A DNA stretch of 64,000 nucleotides from JBCDJG01 sp038748065 (GTDB taxonomy: Bacteria > Pseudomonadota > Gammaproteobacteria > Pseudomonadales > Halieaceae), in NCBI GenBank assembly GCA_038748065.1, contig JBCDJG010000014.1:1-64000 (forward strand), read 5' to 3'. The notes beneath the pieces are model-generated. The model did not search any database, was not told the DNA's origin, and was given only the letters and a program-made list of their open reading frames with translations. The position numbers were made by a program, and so were the translations under genes. This document shows, one piece after another, positions 7,904 through 17,069 of this stretch; positions within the stretch are counted from its first letter, which is position 1, and each line of letters starts with the position of its first letter.

Positions 7904-8452
7904 CTAGTTACCGTTTTCTGTCGCGCCATCAGCTCGCAATGTTTCCACGTGCAGGTATTGCCGGTCGAGGGTGCGTGCCGAGGCGTACAGCAGAAGCCGG
8001 CTCTCGCCGAAGGCAAACACGCGGTAGCGCTGCAGGTCATCGCGACCGTAAAGGATGCGCTGACCGAACACCCGATTTGCCCACTGAGCACCGTGGCCAC
8101 AGGCACGGCCGTCGCAAGTAAACAGCAGCTCAAGGGCAGCCTCCTTATCGAGGGCCGCTTCTATATCCTTAAGGACCTCTTCAGAGCTGTACCCATCAAC
8201 CACCTGCCAGGTATGACGGGTCAGGGCGCCGCTAATCCTTTCGCTGTCCTTGAAGCGCCACACCCCGCGTATTTTATTCAGCGCACCCAGGCCCACCTCA
8301 TAATCCCTTACCTCGCGCTCGGCGACGTCGACGCTGGTGACATGGGGAAAAGCCTCGACGCCGGCCACTACGCTATCCAGCGGATCTGCTTTCAAGCTGG
8401 AGGTAACTAAAATGAACAGGATGCCAATAAGGGGTTTCAGCGCAAATCTCAT
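7904..8452 (-). CDS. DUF4892 domain-containing secreted protein
   Basis: The 182-residue protein begins with a signal peptide (basic start MRFALK, hydrophobic core to about residue 18, likely cleavage after LKA at 22). The body resembles DUF4892 proteins: an RDYEVGLGAL segment, a LTRHTWQV strand, then CDGRACGHGAQWANRVFGQ with two cysteines that could form a disulfide in the periplasm. The function is unknown. Its start overlaps the upstream hydrolase gene by four bases and prmB follows 25 bases later. Confidence 0.8.
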   Translation of the reverse strand: MRFALKPLIGILFILVTSSLKADPLDSVVAGVEAFPHVTSVDVAEREVRDYEVGLGALNKIRGVWRFKDSERISGALTRHTWQVVDGYSSEEVLKDIEAALDKEAALELLFTCDGRACGHGAQWANRVFGQRILYGRDDLQRYRVFAFGESRLLLYASARTLDRQYLHVETLRADGATENGN

Positions 8453-9327
8453 GGGACCGATTCTTGCAAAAATTCCACGATGCGACCAGCGATCTCAGCG
8501 GCAGCCGCCTCCATGTGGAAGTGATGACCACCTGCAAAGGTTTCAACGCGCATGTCAGGCATGGATTCTGCGACGCCGGTAGCCCACTCCCGCATGCCGG
8601 CATAGTTTTGACCGGGGTCCGCAAGGAGCAGCAGCCCCGGCATACTCAGGCTCCGCCAGATCTCTTCAACCTGTGCCTGGCTGAACTTGACCGCAGAGGT
8701 GCCGCGGAGGCGAGGATCCGTACTCCAGCTGTAGCCAAAGCCTGCGGGCCCAGCCCGCAGGTTCCGTCGTGAGATTAAAGCGGCGGCCTCGGGAGGCATC
8801 TTATCCTGTGCCTGCCGTACCGTTATGGCCTCCTGTTCCGTGTCATAAACCTTCAGCTCTCTCGCGAGCAAACGCTGTCGATCATCGATGAACTTTCGCA
8901 GGCGCTGGTCAGCACTTTCCTCGCCAGCTGGATAAGGCCCAATGCCGTCAAGTAAAACCAGCCGCTTGACCCGCTCAGGCATCGCCGCGCCCAGCAAGCA
9001 GGCAATAACTGCGCCACGCGAGTGTCCCAAGAGATCAAATTCCTGCCAGCCGAGTTGATCGATGACGGATGCGATTTGCGGTAAATCATCCCAGATCTGG
9101 TAAGTCGCATCAGTGGAGCGGTGGGCACTCCGACCGTGGCCCGTGAGGTCAAGGGCAACGCATTCGCAGCCGATTAAGCGCGGACCAAGTTGGCTGAAGC
9201 TGGCGGCGTTATCGAGCCAGCCGTGCAGGGCCAACACCGGGCGCGCGCCCGGCTGGCCCCAGCCGAGCCCGGCGATATGCAAGCCGCCGGCCTGCCATCC
9301 AAGTTCTCTGGGCGCGTCTTCGCTCAT
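8449..9327 (-). CDS. alpha/beta hydrolase
   Basis: The 292-residue cytoplasmic protein has the alpha/beta-hydrolase fold. The oxyanion segment is ALHGWLDNAASF, the nucleophile elbow is GHSRGA, and the catalytic histidine probably lies in FAGGHHFHME near the C-terminus. The substrate cannot be read from sequence. I chose the ATG at 9327 because it overlaps the sixA stop as ATGA; an upstream in-frame start would run 84 bases into sixA. The stop overlaps the DUF4892 start, giving a coupled chain from sixA onward. Confidence 0.88.
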   Translation of the reverse strand: MSEDAPRELGWQAGGLHIAGLGWGQPGARPVLALHGWLDNAASFSQLGPRLIGCECVALDLTGHGRSAHRSTDATYQIWDDLPQIASVIDQLGWQEFDLLGHSRGAVIACLLGAAMPERVKRLVLLDGIGPYPAGEESADQRLRKFIDDRQRLLARELKVYDTEQEAITVRQAQDKMPPEAAALISRRNLRAGPAGFGYSWSTDPRLRGTSAVKFSQAQVEEIWRSLSMPGLLLLADPGQNYAGMREWATGVAESMPDMRVETFAGGHHFHMEAAAAEIAGRIVEFLQESVP

Positions 9328-9833
9328 AGACTGACCTCGTAGTACGGCGCCATCGCCCAAAATTTCAGGGTTCCGACGCCAGCGCCACAATGCGACGCTT
9401 CCAGACAACACAGGCCGCCTGGCGATAGGGGTGGAACTTCTCCATAGGAGCCGAGCAAATAGTCGATGAGTCGCGAAACCAAGGGCTGGTGAGACACCAG
9501 CAGCCAGTGCTCCGCGGTTACACCGCCGTTATGATCATCGTGACGATCCATAGCCTTCGCGACATCGTCGATACCTGAACCGGGTATTAGCCACTCCGCC
9601 TGTTCCATCGTGAGCGGGCCCATGCCAGCGTTGATGATCCGGGCTGTTTCGGCGGTTCGCCGCCAGCGACTGTAAACGAGCCTGTCGGGCGTGGGTAGGC
9701 CACGCTTGCCCAACGCGGCCAAATACCTGGGTACAGCGGTCGCCAAATCAGTGCGGCCCTGCGAGGTAAGAATCCGCTCGCTATCACGCATAGCCTGTCC
9801 TGCTTGGCCGTGCCGCCAGATAGTCATCAACAT
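9324..9833 (-). CDS. sixA: phosphohistidine phosphatase SixA-like histidine phosphatase
   Basis: The 169-residue protein belongs to the histidine phosphatase superfamily, with the catalytic WRHGQAG motif at the N-terminus (His8). The second conserved elements are the arginine-rich YSRWRRTAETA segment and the histidine in LLVSHQPLVSRL. Its small size without an insert domain is typical of SixA, which removes phosphate from phosphohistidine residues of phosphorelay or PTS proteins. It is the first gene of the minus-strand group running to aroC. ATGs at 9833 and 9827 are both possible starts. Confidence 0.85.
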   Translation of the reverse strand: MLMTIWRHGQAGQAMRDSERILTSQGRTDLATAVPRYLAALGKRGLPTPDRLVYSRWRRTAETARIINAGMGPLTMEQAEWLIPGSGIDDVAKAMDRHDDHNGGVTAEHWLLVSHQPLVSRLIDYLLGSYGEVPPLSPGGLCCLEASHCGAGVGTLKFWAMAPYYEVSL

Positions 9834-9890
9834 CAGCGGGTCATAAACTCCCCATCCTGCGGAGCGTCAGTGTAGCACCGGTCGCCAGGT

Positions 9891-11816
9891 TCAGGTGCTC
9901 AGCTGCAACAACAGACGGTTGAGCCTGGCAACATAGCTAGCGGGATCCTCCAGCTGCCCGCCCTCGGCGAGATTAGCCTGATCAAATATCACTGAGGCCA
10001 GGTCGGCAAACCGATCTTCATCCTGTTCTTCATCGAGCATGCGTAAGAGAGGATGCGTGGGATTGACCTCTAAAATAGGCTTGCTGTCCGGCACAGGTTG
10101 GCCCGCCTGCTCCATAATGCGGCGCATCTGCGCACCCATATCGTGATCGCCAACCACCAGGCAGGCCGCAGATTCGGTCAGTCGAGAGGTCGCGCGAACC
10201 TCTTGCACCTGTTCAGCCAGTACGCCCTGAATTCGGCTCACAAGATCCTCACTGTCCTTCTCCAGTTTTTCCTGCTCAGCCTTGTCTTCTTCACTGTCGG
10301 TAGACAGCTCCAGAGCACCGCGTGCGACGTCCTGGAAAGGCTTGCCGTCGAAGTCCTGCAGGTGGTTCATCAGCCAGTCGTCGACTCTATCGGAGAGCAA
10401 CAATACTTCCAGACCCTTCTTCCGGAATACCTCAAGATGCGGGCTATTCCTGGCCGTATTGAAGTTCTCTGCTACCACGTAATAGATTTTCTCCTGGCCT
10501 TCAGGCATGCGCTCGACGTAGTCTTCGAGTGACTGATCCTGAGTCTCAAGGTTGGTCTGCGTGGTCGCGAAGCGAAGCAGTTTGGCAATTTTCTCCTTGT
10601 TGCCGAAATCTTCAGCCGGCCCTTCCTTGAGCACCTGACCAAACTCCTGCCAGAAGCCGGCGTAGTCATCATTTTCGGATTTTGCCAACTTGCCCAGCAT
10701 GTCGAGCACCCGCTTGGTCAGAGCGCTACGCATTGACTCGACAGAGCTATCCTGTTGCAGCAGCTCTCGCGAGACGTTTAAGGGAAGATCATTGGAATCA
10801 ACGATGCCTTTGACGAAGCGCAGGTAGAGGGGCAAGAACTGCTCCGCCTCATCCATAATGAAGGTGCGCTGTACATACAGTTTCAAGCCGCGGGCCATGT
10901 CGCGGTTCCACATGTCAAATGGGGCACGACGCGGGATATACAGTAGGCTGGTGTACTCGAGCTTGCCCTCCACGCGATTATGGCTCCACGTGAGCGGATC
11001 CTCAAAGTCGTGGGATACGTGCTTGTAGAACTCCTTGTATTCATCTTCGCCGATATCAGAACGGCCGCGCGTCCACAGCGCCGTCGCAGAGTTAACGGGT
11101 TCATACTCGGGGGCCGTAGGCTCATCCGGCGTTTCTTCGCCCTCGTCTTCGCTGGCTGGTGGCATTTCAGGCTTTGCCATCAATACCGGCACTGAGATGT
11201 GGTCGGAGTATTTCTTGATAACGCTACGCACGCGCCAGTCATCTGCGAAGTCTTCGCTGTCCGACTTCAGGAATAAGGTGATTTGAGTTCCGCGCTCGGC
11301 CTTGTCACGCGCCTCCACGGAAAACTCCGACTCTCCTCTGGACTCCCAGACAACGCCTGTGTCTGAGGCTTCACCGGCTTTACGCGTGTGCACTTCGACA
11401 CGGTCAGCGACGATAAATGCCGAGTAAAAGCCGACGCCGAATTGGCCAATCAGCTGCGAATCTTTTTGCTGATCCCCGGTCAGACTCTCCAGGAAGGCCG
11501 CAGTACCTGACTTTGCGATCGTGCCCAGATGCTCAATAACGTCATCGCGCGTCATCCCGATGCCGTTATCGCTGATAGTAATCGTGTTTGCATCCTTATC
11601 CACATCGACCTGGATACGATAATCGCCCTCGCCTTCCAGCAGGCTTTCATCTGCCAGCGCGGCAAAACGCAGCTTGTCGATGGCGTCTGAGGCGTTGGAA
11701 ATCAGCTCTCGCAGGAAGATTTCCTGGTTGCTGTACAAGGAATGGATCATCAGGTGAAGCAGCTGCTTCGCCTCAGTCTGGAAGCCCAGGGTCTCTTTCT
11801 TCACTTCAGCGGTCAT
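9891..11816 (-). CDS. htpG: molecular chaperone HtpG (Hsp90)
   Basis: HtpG is the bacterial Hsp90, an ATP-driven homodimeric chaperone of the cytoplasm. The 641-residue protein is full length. The N-terminal GHKL ATPase domain (about 1-220) shows FLRELISNASDAIDKL, DNGIGM and the lid motif GQFGVGFYSAF. The middle domain (about 240-500) contains NVSRELLQQD, and a C-terminal dimerisation domain follows. An acidic linker rich in Glu and Pro (SEDEGEETPDEP) sits between the N and middle domains. The gene is alone and has a near-perfect heat-shock promoter at 11860-11886. Confidence 0.98.
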   Translation of the reverse strand: MTAEVKKETLGFQTEAKQLLHLMIHSLYSNQEIFLRELISNASDAIDKLRFAALADESLLEGEGDYRIQVDVDKDANTITISDNGIGMTRDDVIEHLGTIAKSGTAAFLESLTGDQQKDSQLIGQFGVGFYSAFIVADRVEVHTRKAGEASDTGVVWESRGESEFSVEARDKAERGTQITLFLKSDSEDFADDWRVRSVIKKYSDHISVPVLMAKPEMPPASEDEGEETPDEPTAPEYEPVNSATALWTRGRSDIGEDEYKEFYKHVSHDFEDPLTWSHNRVEGKLEYTSLLYIPRRAPFDMWNRDMARGLKLYVQRTFIMDEAEQFLPLYLRFVKGIVDSNDLPLNVSRELLQQDSSVESMRSALTKRVLDMLGKLAKSENDDYAGFWQEFGQVLKEGPAEDFGNKEKIAKLLRFATTQTNLETQDQSLEDYVERMPEGQEKIYYVVAENFNTARNSPHLEVFRKKGLEVLLLSDRVDDWLMNHLQDFDGKPFQDVARGALELSTDSEEDKAEQEKLEKDSEDLVSRIQGVLAEQVQEVRATSRLTESAACLVVGDHDMGAQMRRIMEQAGQPVPDSKPILEVNPTHPLLRMLDEEQDEDRFADLASVIFDQANLAEGGQLEDPASYVARLNRLLLQLST

Positions 11817-11859
11817 AGAATCCTCGCGGTGCTCGACGGTTCAATTATGACCACCCTGC

Positions 11860-11886
11860 ATGGGGATGGGCGCGTGACTTTTCAAG
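11860..11886 (-). promoter_or_regulatory. sigma-32 heat-shock promoter of htpG
   Basis: On the minus strand CTTGAA (11881-11886) is followed after 15 bases by CCCCAT (11860-11865), the two core elements of the sigma-32 consensus. The -10 element lies about 44 bases before the htpG start codon. This predicts direct RpoH control of htpG. Confidence 0.88.
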
Positions 11887-11929
11887 GCTCCGCATGGCAT
11901 ATTCGTGAAAATAACTGCATAAGATCGAT

Positions 11930-14806
11930 ATGACGACATCTCTATGGCGCGTGCTTGGACTCTGCGCTCTCTTAAGTGCCTGCAGCGACGGCAGCGATAC
12001 GCGAATCAGCGAAGACCCAGATACCCTCCTCCCTGGCGAAGCCGCCGTCACGGCGCCGCCCGAGGTCGGCTCTGCGTTTCTGAATTCCACGCTCTTTGCA
12101 CTGTCCAGCTTCGGCTATGAGGAGCAGGAGTACTTCATCGAGGGCGACGCAACCGCGTTCCGGGATGTCGCGCCTCTGGGCGAGGATGGTCGTTGGCAGG
12201 TAGAACCGCTGGAGACTGCCCCTTACCGGACCCGCGTCCTGATCTATCGGCCGGAGGATGCCGCGGACTTCAGCGGCTCCGTCTACGTGGAATGGCTGAA
12301 CGTAACCGTCGGTTTCGACCTGCCCGTGACCTACGCAGGGGGGCATCTGGAATTGCTGAGGCGGGGGCATGCCATTGCCTTCGTGACGGTCCAGCGCATC
12401 GGCATCGAGGGCAGCGAGCGCTCTCTCGCGCCCCTGCATCTGGACGCCATCAACCCTGCGCGCTACGGCCCGCTGGAACATCCGGGCGACAGCTTTTCCT
12501 ACGACATCTTCACACAGGTGGGTGCAGCACTGGAGCGTGGCGAGATGTTGGGCAGCCTGGAACCGCGCAGGCTAATCGCTATAGGGCAATCCCAATCCGC
12601 GAGCCGTTTGATTACCTATTACAACGCGATCCAGCCTCTGTATCAGGTTTATGACGGCTTCCTGATTCAGAGCAGCAACAATGGCAGCGCGCTGTCACAA
12701 GATCCACAGGCCCTGGTGGAAGCACCAAGGGGCGCTCGACTGCGGGATGACCTTGCAGCACCGGCCCTCCTGTTGCGCGCAGAGGGTGATACAACCCGAG
12801 ACGGCATGTATATTCCCCTGCAGGAAGATTCAGCCAGTATTCGCATCTGGGAACCGGCCGCAACGGCGCACAACGACGATTACTCCTTCAACACCGGCCG
12901 CTTTGACGATGGCAACGACGCTGAGGCGCTGCTGATGCGCGAACAGCGCACCATCGCCGGCCTCCTGACCTGCGAACGTCCGATCAACACCGGTTTTATG
13001 GTCTGGGTATTGAATGCCGCGATTAACAAACTCGATCGTTGGGTCCGTAGCGGCGAAGCGCCGCCAAACGGTCCACGCTTCGAGACTGAACCGTCCACCG
13101 GTGATCTGGCGCGTGATGCCCAGGGCATCGTCCTCGGCGGCATACGCACGCCCTATGCCGACGCGCCCGCCGCGGAGCTGTCTGGCGTCGGCAACAATAC
13201 CGATTCCCTGTGTTTCCTCTTTGGTACCACCCGCCTCTTCGATCAGGCCGAACTGGAGAACCTCTACGGTAGCCGAGCCGCATACCGAGCCGCTGTCAGC
13301 GACGCCGTGGACAGCGCAGTCGAAGCCGGCTTCCTGCTGGGTGTCGACGGCGTACGAATCAAGCAGGCAGCGGGCGAACAGTGGGATCGCGCGCCGATCA
13401 GCGAGCCCTTCGGGCGCATCAGCATGCCCGCCGTGACCCCTGCCCCTGACGGTGACATTTCCGTACTGGATTCAAATTTCAGCCCGGAGTCGGTCGGTTT
13501 CCAGCGTACCGAGTTTTTCCTCGAGGGCGAGGCCACTGCTTACAGCAACGTCAACGCACTGGGTGAAGACGGCCAATGGGACGTCGAACCGTCAACGATG
13601 GCACCCTACCGCTCCCGCATCGTTGTTTATGCCCCCTCCACAGCCTCAGACTTCAGTGGCACGGTGGTGGTCGAGTGGCAGAACGTGAGCGCGGGCTTCG
13701 AAACAGCCCCTGTCTGGTACGCTGCTCACACTGAAGCGCTACGACAGGGCCATGTTTGGATTTTTGTCTCTGCCCAGCTCGAAGGTATCGAGGGTGCGCA
13801 GAATGCCGCACTGCCACTTCCTTTGTATCTCAAAGCTGCCAACCCGGAACGCTATGGTGAACTGTCCCACCCGGGCGACAGCTACTCTTACGACATCTAC
13901 AGCCAGGTTGCTCGGGTCCTGCGCGAAAGCAGTCAAACCGGTGTCCTTGGGGACCTGGTTCCGCAAACGTTGATTGCGGTGGGCCAATCACAGTCTGCTA
14001 ACCGTATGGCGAGCTACGTAAATGCCTTTCACCCACTATTCGAGCCCTATGACGCCTATCTGATTCTCAGCCGTACCGGTAACAGCGCGCCGCTGTCGCA
14101 GGGCGACACTGGCTTCATTCCGGGCCCAGCGCGGCTTGAGATTCGAACCGATATCAGCGCACCAGTGATTAGCTTGCAAGCCGAGACGGATCTTTTCCTA
14201 CTCGGCGGCGTCATCCATCGGCAGCCGGACAGCGAAGCGTTTCGACTCTGGGAGGCCGCGGGCACGTCACATGCAGATCTGTACACCAACGTCACAGGGC
14301 GTAGCGATACCGGGGAAGATCCCAGCTTTGCCGTGGTTCAAGAGGTAGATACGGTGGAGGGCGTTATTCAATGCGATGGCCCGCAGAACAATGGCCCAGG
14401 ACCCTGGATCGTCAATGCCGCCCTGCGCAGCCTCGAAGTCTGGGCGCGCGATGGCCAACCTGCCGCCTCAGTACCACTGCTGGAACTCGATGATGCGGGT
14501 GAGGCCTTTGAGCTGGACGAGTTGGGTAACGTCCTCGGAGGGCTGCGAACGCCATACGTAGACGCACCGGCGGCAAGGCTCTCCGGGGAAGGCCAGGCTG
14601 GCGGGTCTTTTTGCTTCACTTTCGGCACAACGCAGCTGTTTGATGCAGCCACGATGGCAATGTTGTACGTCGATCAGGCTGGCTATGAAGCGGCGGTGGC
14701 TGAGAGTGCGGATGCGGCGGTGGAGAGAGGCGTTCTTTTGGCTGAGGACGCGGAGCGGATTAAAGCTGCGGCTAGTCTTCAGTGGCAGGCTCTGTCGGCT
14801 GATTAG
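11930..14806 (+). CDS. lipoprotein with two tandem alpha/beta-hydrolase domains
   Basis: The 958-residue protein has a lipoprotein signal with lipobox LSAC (Cys18). The rest is two homologous units, about residues 47-490 and 510-955, resembling the family annotated as alpha/beta hydrolase domain-containing protein (PF20091-like). Each unit has the nucleophile elbow GQSQSA (Ser221 and Ser687, 466 residues apart), a possible acid Asp (AEGDT and AETDL) and a histidine (TAHND and TSHAD). Each ends with a GG(I/L)RTPY(A/V)DAPAA segment. Both units therefore look catalytic. No strong Shine-Dalgarno is seen before the ATG. The gene is monocistronic and divergent from htpG. Its substrate is unknown; secreted esterase or amidase activity is an inference. 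Confidence 0.85.
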   Translation: MTTSLWRVLGLCALLSACSDGSDTRISEDPDTLLPGEAAVTAPPEVGSAFLNSTLFALSSFGYEEQEYFIEGDATAFRDVAPLGEDGRWQVEPLETAPYRTRVLIYRPEDAADFSGSVYVEWLNVTVGFDLPVTYAGGHLELLRRGHAIAFVTVQRIGIEGSERSLAPLHLDAINPARYGPLEHPGDSFSYDIFTQVGAALERGEMLGSLEPRRLIAIGQSQSASRLITYYNAIQPLYQVYDGFLIQSSNNGSALSQDPQALVEAPRGARLRDDLAAPALLLRAEGDTTRDGMYIPLQEDSASIRIWEPAATAHNDDYSFNTGRFDDGNDAEALLMREQRTIAGLLTCERPINTGFMVWVLNAAINKLDRWVRSGEAPPNGPRFETEPSTGDLARDAQGIVLGGIRTPYADAPAAELSGVGNNTDSLCFLFGTTRLFDQAELENLYGSRAAYRAAVSDAVDSAVEAGFLLGVDGVRIKQAAGEQWDRAPISEPFGRISMPAVTPAPDGDISVLDSNFSPESVGFQRTEFFLEGEATAYSNVNALGEDGQWDVEPSTMAPYRSRIVVYAPSTASDFSGTVVVEWQNVSAGFETAPVWYAAHTEALRQGHVWIFVSAQLEGIEGAQNAALPLPLYLKAANPERYGELSHPGDSYSYDIYSQVARVLRESSQTGVLGDLVPQTLIAVGQSQSANRMASYVNAFHPLFEPYDAYLILSRTGNSAPLSQGDTGFIPGPARLEIRTDISAPVISLQAETDLFLLGGVIHRQPDSEAFRLWEAAGTSHADLYTNVTGRSDTGEDPSFAVVQEVDTVEGVIQCDGPQNNGPGPWIVNAALRSLEVWARDGQPAASVPLLELDDAGEAFELDELGNVLGGLRTPYVDAPAARLSGEGQAGGSFCFTFGTTQLFDAATMAMLYVDQAGYEAAVAESADAAVERGVLLAEDAERIKAAASLQWQALSAD

Positions 14807-14839
14807 GACGAATGTTTGCCTCTGTCACGAGATGAGCGG

Positions 14840-14945
14840 CAGGCGCAAGGGGCTTTCTTTCAGAACTCTGTGAGGCATGGATGCCGAGGAGAAGCCCCCA
14901 TGGAAGGGTTTACGGCGTGTTCTGAAAGAAAGCCCCTTGTGCCTG
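14840..14945. repeat. long inverted-repeat element between convergent genes
   Basis: Two 27-base arms (14840-14866 and 14919-14945) are inverted copies with one mismatch; the core is AAGGGGCTTTCTTTCAGAAC. They flank a 52-base centre with the smaller palindrome GGCATGGATGCC. It lies between the 3' ends of the hydrolase and sucD. It could act as a bidirectional transcription stop, or it could be a dispersed intergenic repeat family; only a genome-wide count can tell. It encodes no credible protein. Confidence 0.75.
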
Positions 14946-14985
14946 CTGCGGTGGGTAAAGCACTCACCGAAAAAGACACTGGACG

Positions 14986-15021
14986 GGATTGCCGGGCCAC
15001 TCCGCCTTCGCGGGGGTGACG
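14986..15021. repeat. short GC-rich intergenic hairpin repeat
   Basis: The stretch just past the sucD stop contains CCGCCTTCGCGG (15002-15013), a 4-bp stem with a CTTC loop, followed by GGGTGAC. It resembles dispersed hairpins of the CGCCTTCGCGGGGATGAC type seen between genes in many proteobacteria. It may help end transcription of the TCA operon, although there is no T tract. Confidence 0.45.
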
Positions 15022-15027
15022 AGGGCT

Positions 15028-15900
15028 TTACCAACCAGTTATTTCGGCGAGGCCGGAACCGATCTCAGCGAGGGAGCGGACGGTTTTGACGCCGGCGTCT
15101 TCGAGAGCGGCGAATTTTTCGTCGGCCGTGCCTTTACCACCCGAGATAATCGCACCCGCGTGGCCCATGCGCTTGCCCTTGGGCGCGGTAACGCCCGCGA
15201 TGTAGGACACCACCGGCTTGGTCACATTCGCCTTGATGTAGGCCGCAGCTTCCTCTTCGGCGGTACCGCCGATTTCGCCGATCATGACAATGGCTTCCGT
15301 GGCAGGGTCCTTCTCGAACATTTCGAGAATGTCGATGAAGTTCGAGCCGGGGATGGGGTCGCCGCCGATGCCGACGCAGGTGGACTGGCCATAGCCCGCG
15401 TCGGTCGTCTGCTTCACCGCCTCGTAGGTCAGCGTACCGGAACGGGAGACAATGCCGACCTTGCCCGGCAGGTGAATAGCCGCCGGCATAATGCCGATCT
15501 TGCACTCGCCGGGGGTAATCACGCCCGGGCAGTTCGGCCCAATCAGGCGCACGCCGAGTTCGTCGCACTTCACTTTCGCTTCGAGCATATCCAGCGTCGG
15601 AATGCCCTCGGTGATGCACACGATCAACTTGATGCCGGCATTCGCGGCTTCGAGAATGGAATCCTTGCAGAACGGTGCCGGTACGTAGATGACCGAGGCG
15701 TCTGCTCCGGTGCTTTCAACCGCTTCCGCAACGGTATTGAACACGGGCAGGCCAAGGTACTCCTGGCCGCCTTTGCCGGGAGTTACGCCCCCGACCATCT
15801 GCGTGCCGTACTCAATGGCCTGCTCCGAGTGGAAGGTGCCCTGGGAGCCGGTAAAGCCCTGGCAGATAACCTTCGTGTTTTTGTCGATCAGGATACTCAT
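15028..15900 (-). CDS. sucD: succinyl-CoA synthetase alpha subunit SucD
   Basis: SucD and SucC interconvert succinyl-CoA and succinate with substrate-level ATP or GTP formation. The 290-residue alpha subunit has the CoA-binding Rossmann domain (CQGFTGSQGTFHSEQ at about 13-27) and the phosphohistidine segment KRMGHAGAIISGGKGTA near the C-terminus. Length is normal. The start overlaps the sucC stop by one base (TGATG). It is the last gene of the sdhAB-sucAB-lpd-sucCD transcription unit. Confidence 0.98.
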   Translation of the reverse strand: MSILIDKNTKVICQGFTGSQGTFHSEQAIEYGTQMVGGVTPGKGGQEYLGLPVFNTVAEAVESTGADASVIYVPAPFCKDSILEAANAGIKLIVCITEGIPTLDMLEAKVKCDELGVRLIGPNCPGVITPGECKIGIMPAAIHLPGKVGIVSRSGTLTYEAVKQTTDAGYGQSTCVGIGGDPIPGSNFIDILEMFEKDPATEAIVMIGEIGGTAEEEAAAYIKANVTKPVVSYIAGVTAPKGKRMGHAGAIISGGKGTADEKFAALEDAGVKTVRSLAEIGSGLAEITGW

Positions 15901-17069
15901 CAGGCGGCTCCTCCCGCTGCTTCGACCGCCTGCTTGGCAGCGTCGGTGAGACTTTCTGCGGCAATAATATTCAGGCCGCTTTCAGCCAGGACTTTTTTGC
16001 CCAGCTCCGCATTGTTGCCTTCGAGGCGTACCACGACCGGCACAGTGACGCCGACTTCTTCGACAGCGCCGATCACGCCCTCTGCGATCAGGTCGCAGCG
16101 CACGATGCCGCCAAAGATGTTGATGAGAACGGCCTTCACGTTGTCATCGGAAAGAATGATCTTGAAGGCCTCGGATACGCGCTCCTTGGTGGCGCCACCG
16201 CCCACGTCTAGGAAGTTGGCGGGGAAGCCACCGTGAAGCGCCACGATGTCCATGGTGCCCATGGCGAGGCCGGCGCCGTTGACCATGCAGCCAATGTTGC
16301 CGTCGAGGGCGACATAGTTGAGCTCCCAGGCCGCTGCGTGGGCCTCGCGCTCGTCCTCCTGGCTCGGGTCGTGCATCTCGCGCAGCTGGCTCTGTCGATA
16401 CAGGGCGTTGCCGTCCACACCGATCTTCGCATCCAGGCAGTGCAGGTTGCCCTGCTCAGTAATGACCAGCGGATTAATTTCGATCAGCGCCAGGTCCTTG
16501 TCGAGGAACATCTGGGCAAGACCCATGAAAATCTTGACGAACTGTTTGATCTGGTCGCCCTCGAGCCCCAGCTTGAAGGCCAGGTCGCGACCCTGGAAAG
16601 GCTGTGGCCCCACCAGGGGATCGATCGTAGCCCGCAGGATTTTTTCCGGCGTCTCCTCGGCGACCTTTTCAATTTCTACGCCGCCCTCTGTGGACGCCAT
16701 AAATACGATGCGTCGTGAGGAGCGATCTACCACCGCACCCAGATAGAGTTCTTCGGCGATATCCGTGCAGGACTCCACAAGTATCTTGCTAACCGGCTGA
16801 CCATTCTCGTCGGTCTGATAGGTAACCAGGTTTTTGCCTAGCCACTGGGTCGCAAACTCGCGTATTTCGTCCTTGCTTTTCACCAGTTTCACGCCGCCTG
16901 CCTTACCACGGCCGCCAGCGTGAACCTGCGCTTTCACCACCCACATGTCGCCGCCGATGAGGTCGGCCGCCTCCGCTGCGTCCACCGGCGTATCAACAGC
17001 GTAGCCTTTGGATACCGGCAGGCCATATTCAGCAAACAGCTGTTTGCCCTGGTACTCATGAAGATTCAT
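15900..17069 (-). CDS. sucC: succinyl-CoA synthetase beta subunit SucC
   Basis: The 389-residue subunit has an N-terminal ATP-grasp nucleotide-binding domain (starting MNLHEYQGKQLFAEYG, with VKAQVHAGGRGKAGGV) and a C-terminal ligase/CoA domain with INIFGGIVRCD. It supplies the nucleotide and succinate sites of the SucCD heterotetramer. It is 144 bases downstream of lpd, the largest internal gap on the 3' side of the operon, and is coupled to sucD. Confidence 0.98.
   Translation of the reverse strand: MNLHEYQGKQLFAEYGLPVSKGYAVDTPVDAAEAADLIGGDMWVVKAQVHAGGRGKAGGVKLVKSKDEIREFATQWLGKNLVTYQTDENGQPVSKILVESCTDIAEELYLGAVVDRSSRRIVFMASTEGGVEIEKVAEETPEKILRATIDPLVGPQPFQGRDLAFKLGLEGDQIKQFVKIFMGLAQMFLDKDLALIEINPLVITEQGNLHCLDAKIGVDGNALYRQSQLREMHDPSQEDEREAHAAAWELNYVALDGNIGCMVNGAGLAMGTMDIVALHGGFPANFLDVGGGATKERVSEAFKIILSDDNVKAVLINIFGGIVRCDLIAEGVIGAVEEVGVTVPVVVRLEGNNAELGKKVLAESGLNIIAAESLTDAAKQAVEAAGGAA

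Noticed and set aside
13023..13436. Long frames on both strands within the hydrolase lipoprotein gene
   Set aside because: They are alternative frames of the duplicated hydrolase and do not resemble known proteins.
14989..16236. A 415-codon plus-strand frame opposite sucD and sucC
   Set aside because: It is a shadow of two firmly identified genes; its length reflects codon bias, and its protein shows no recognisable domain.
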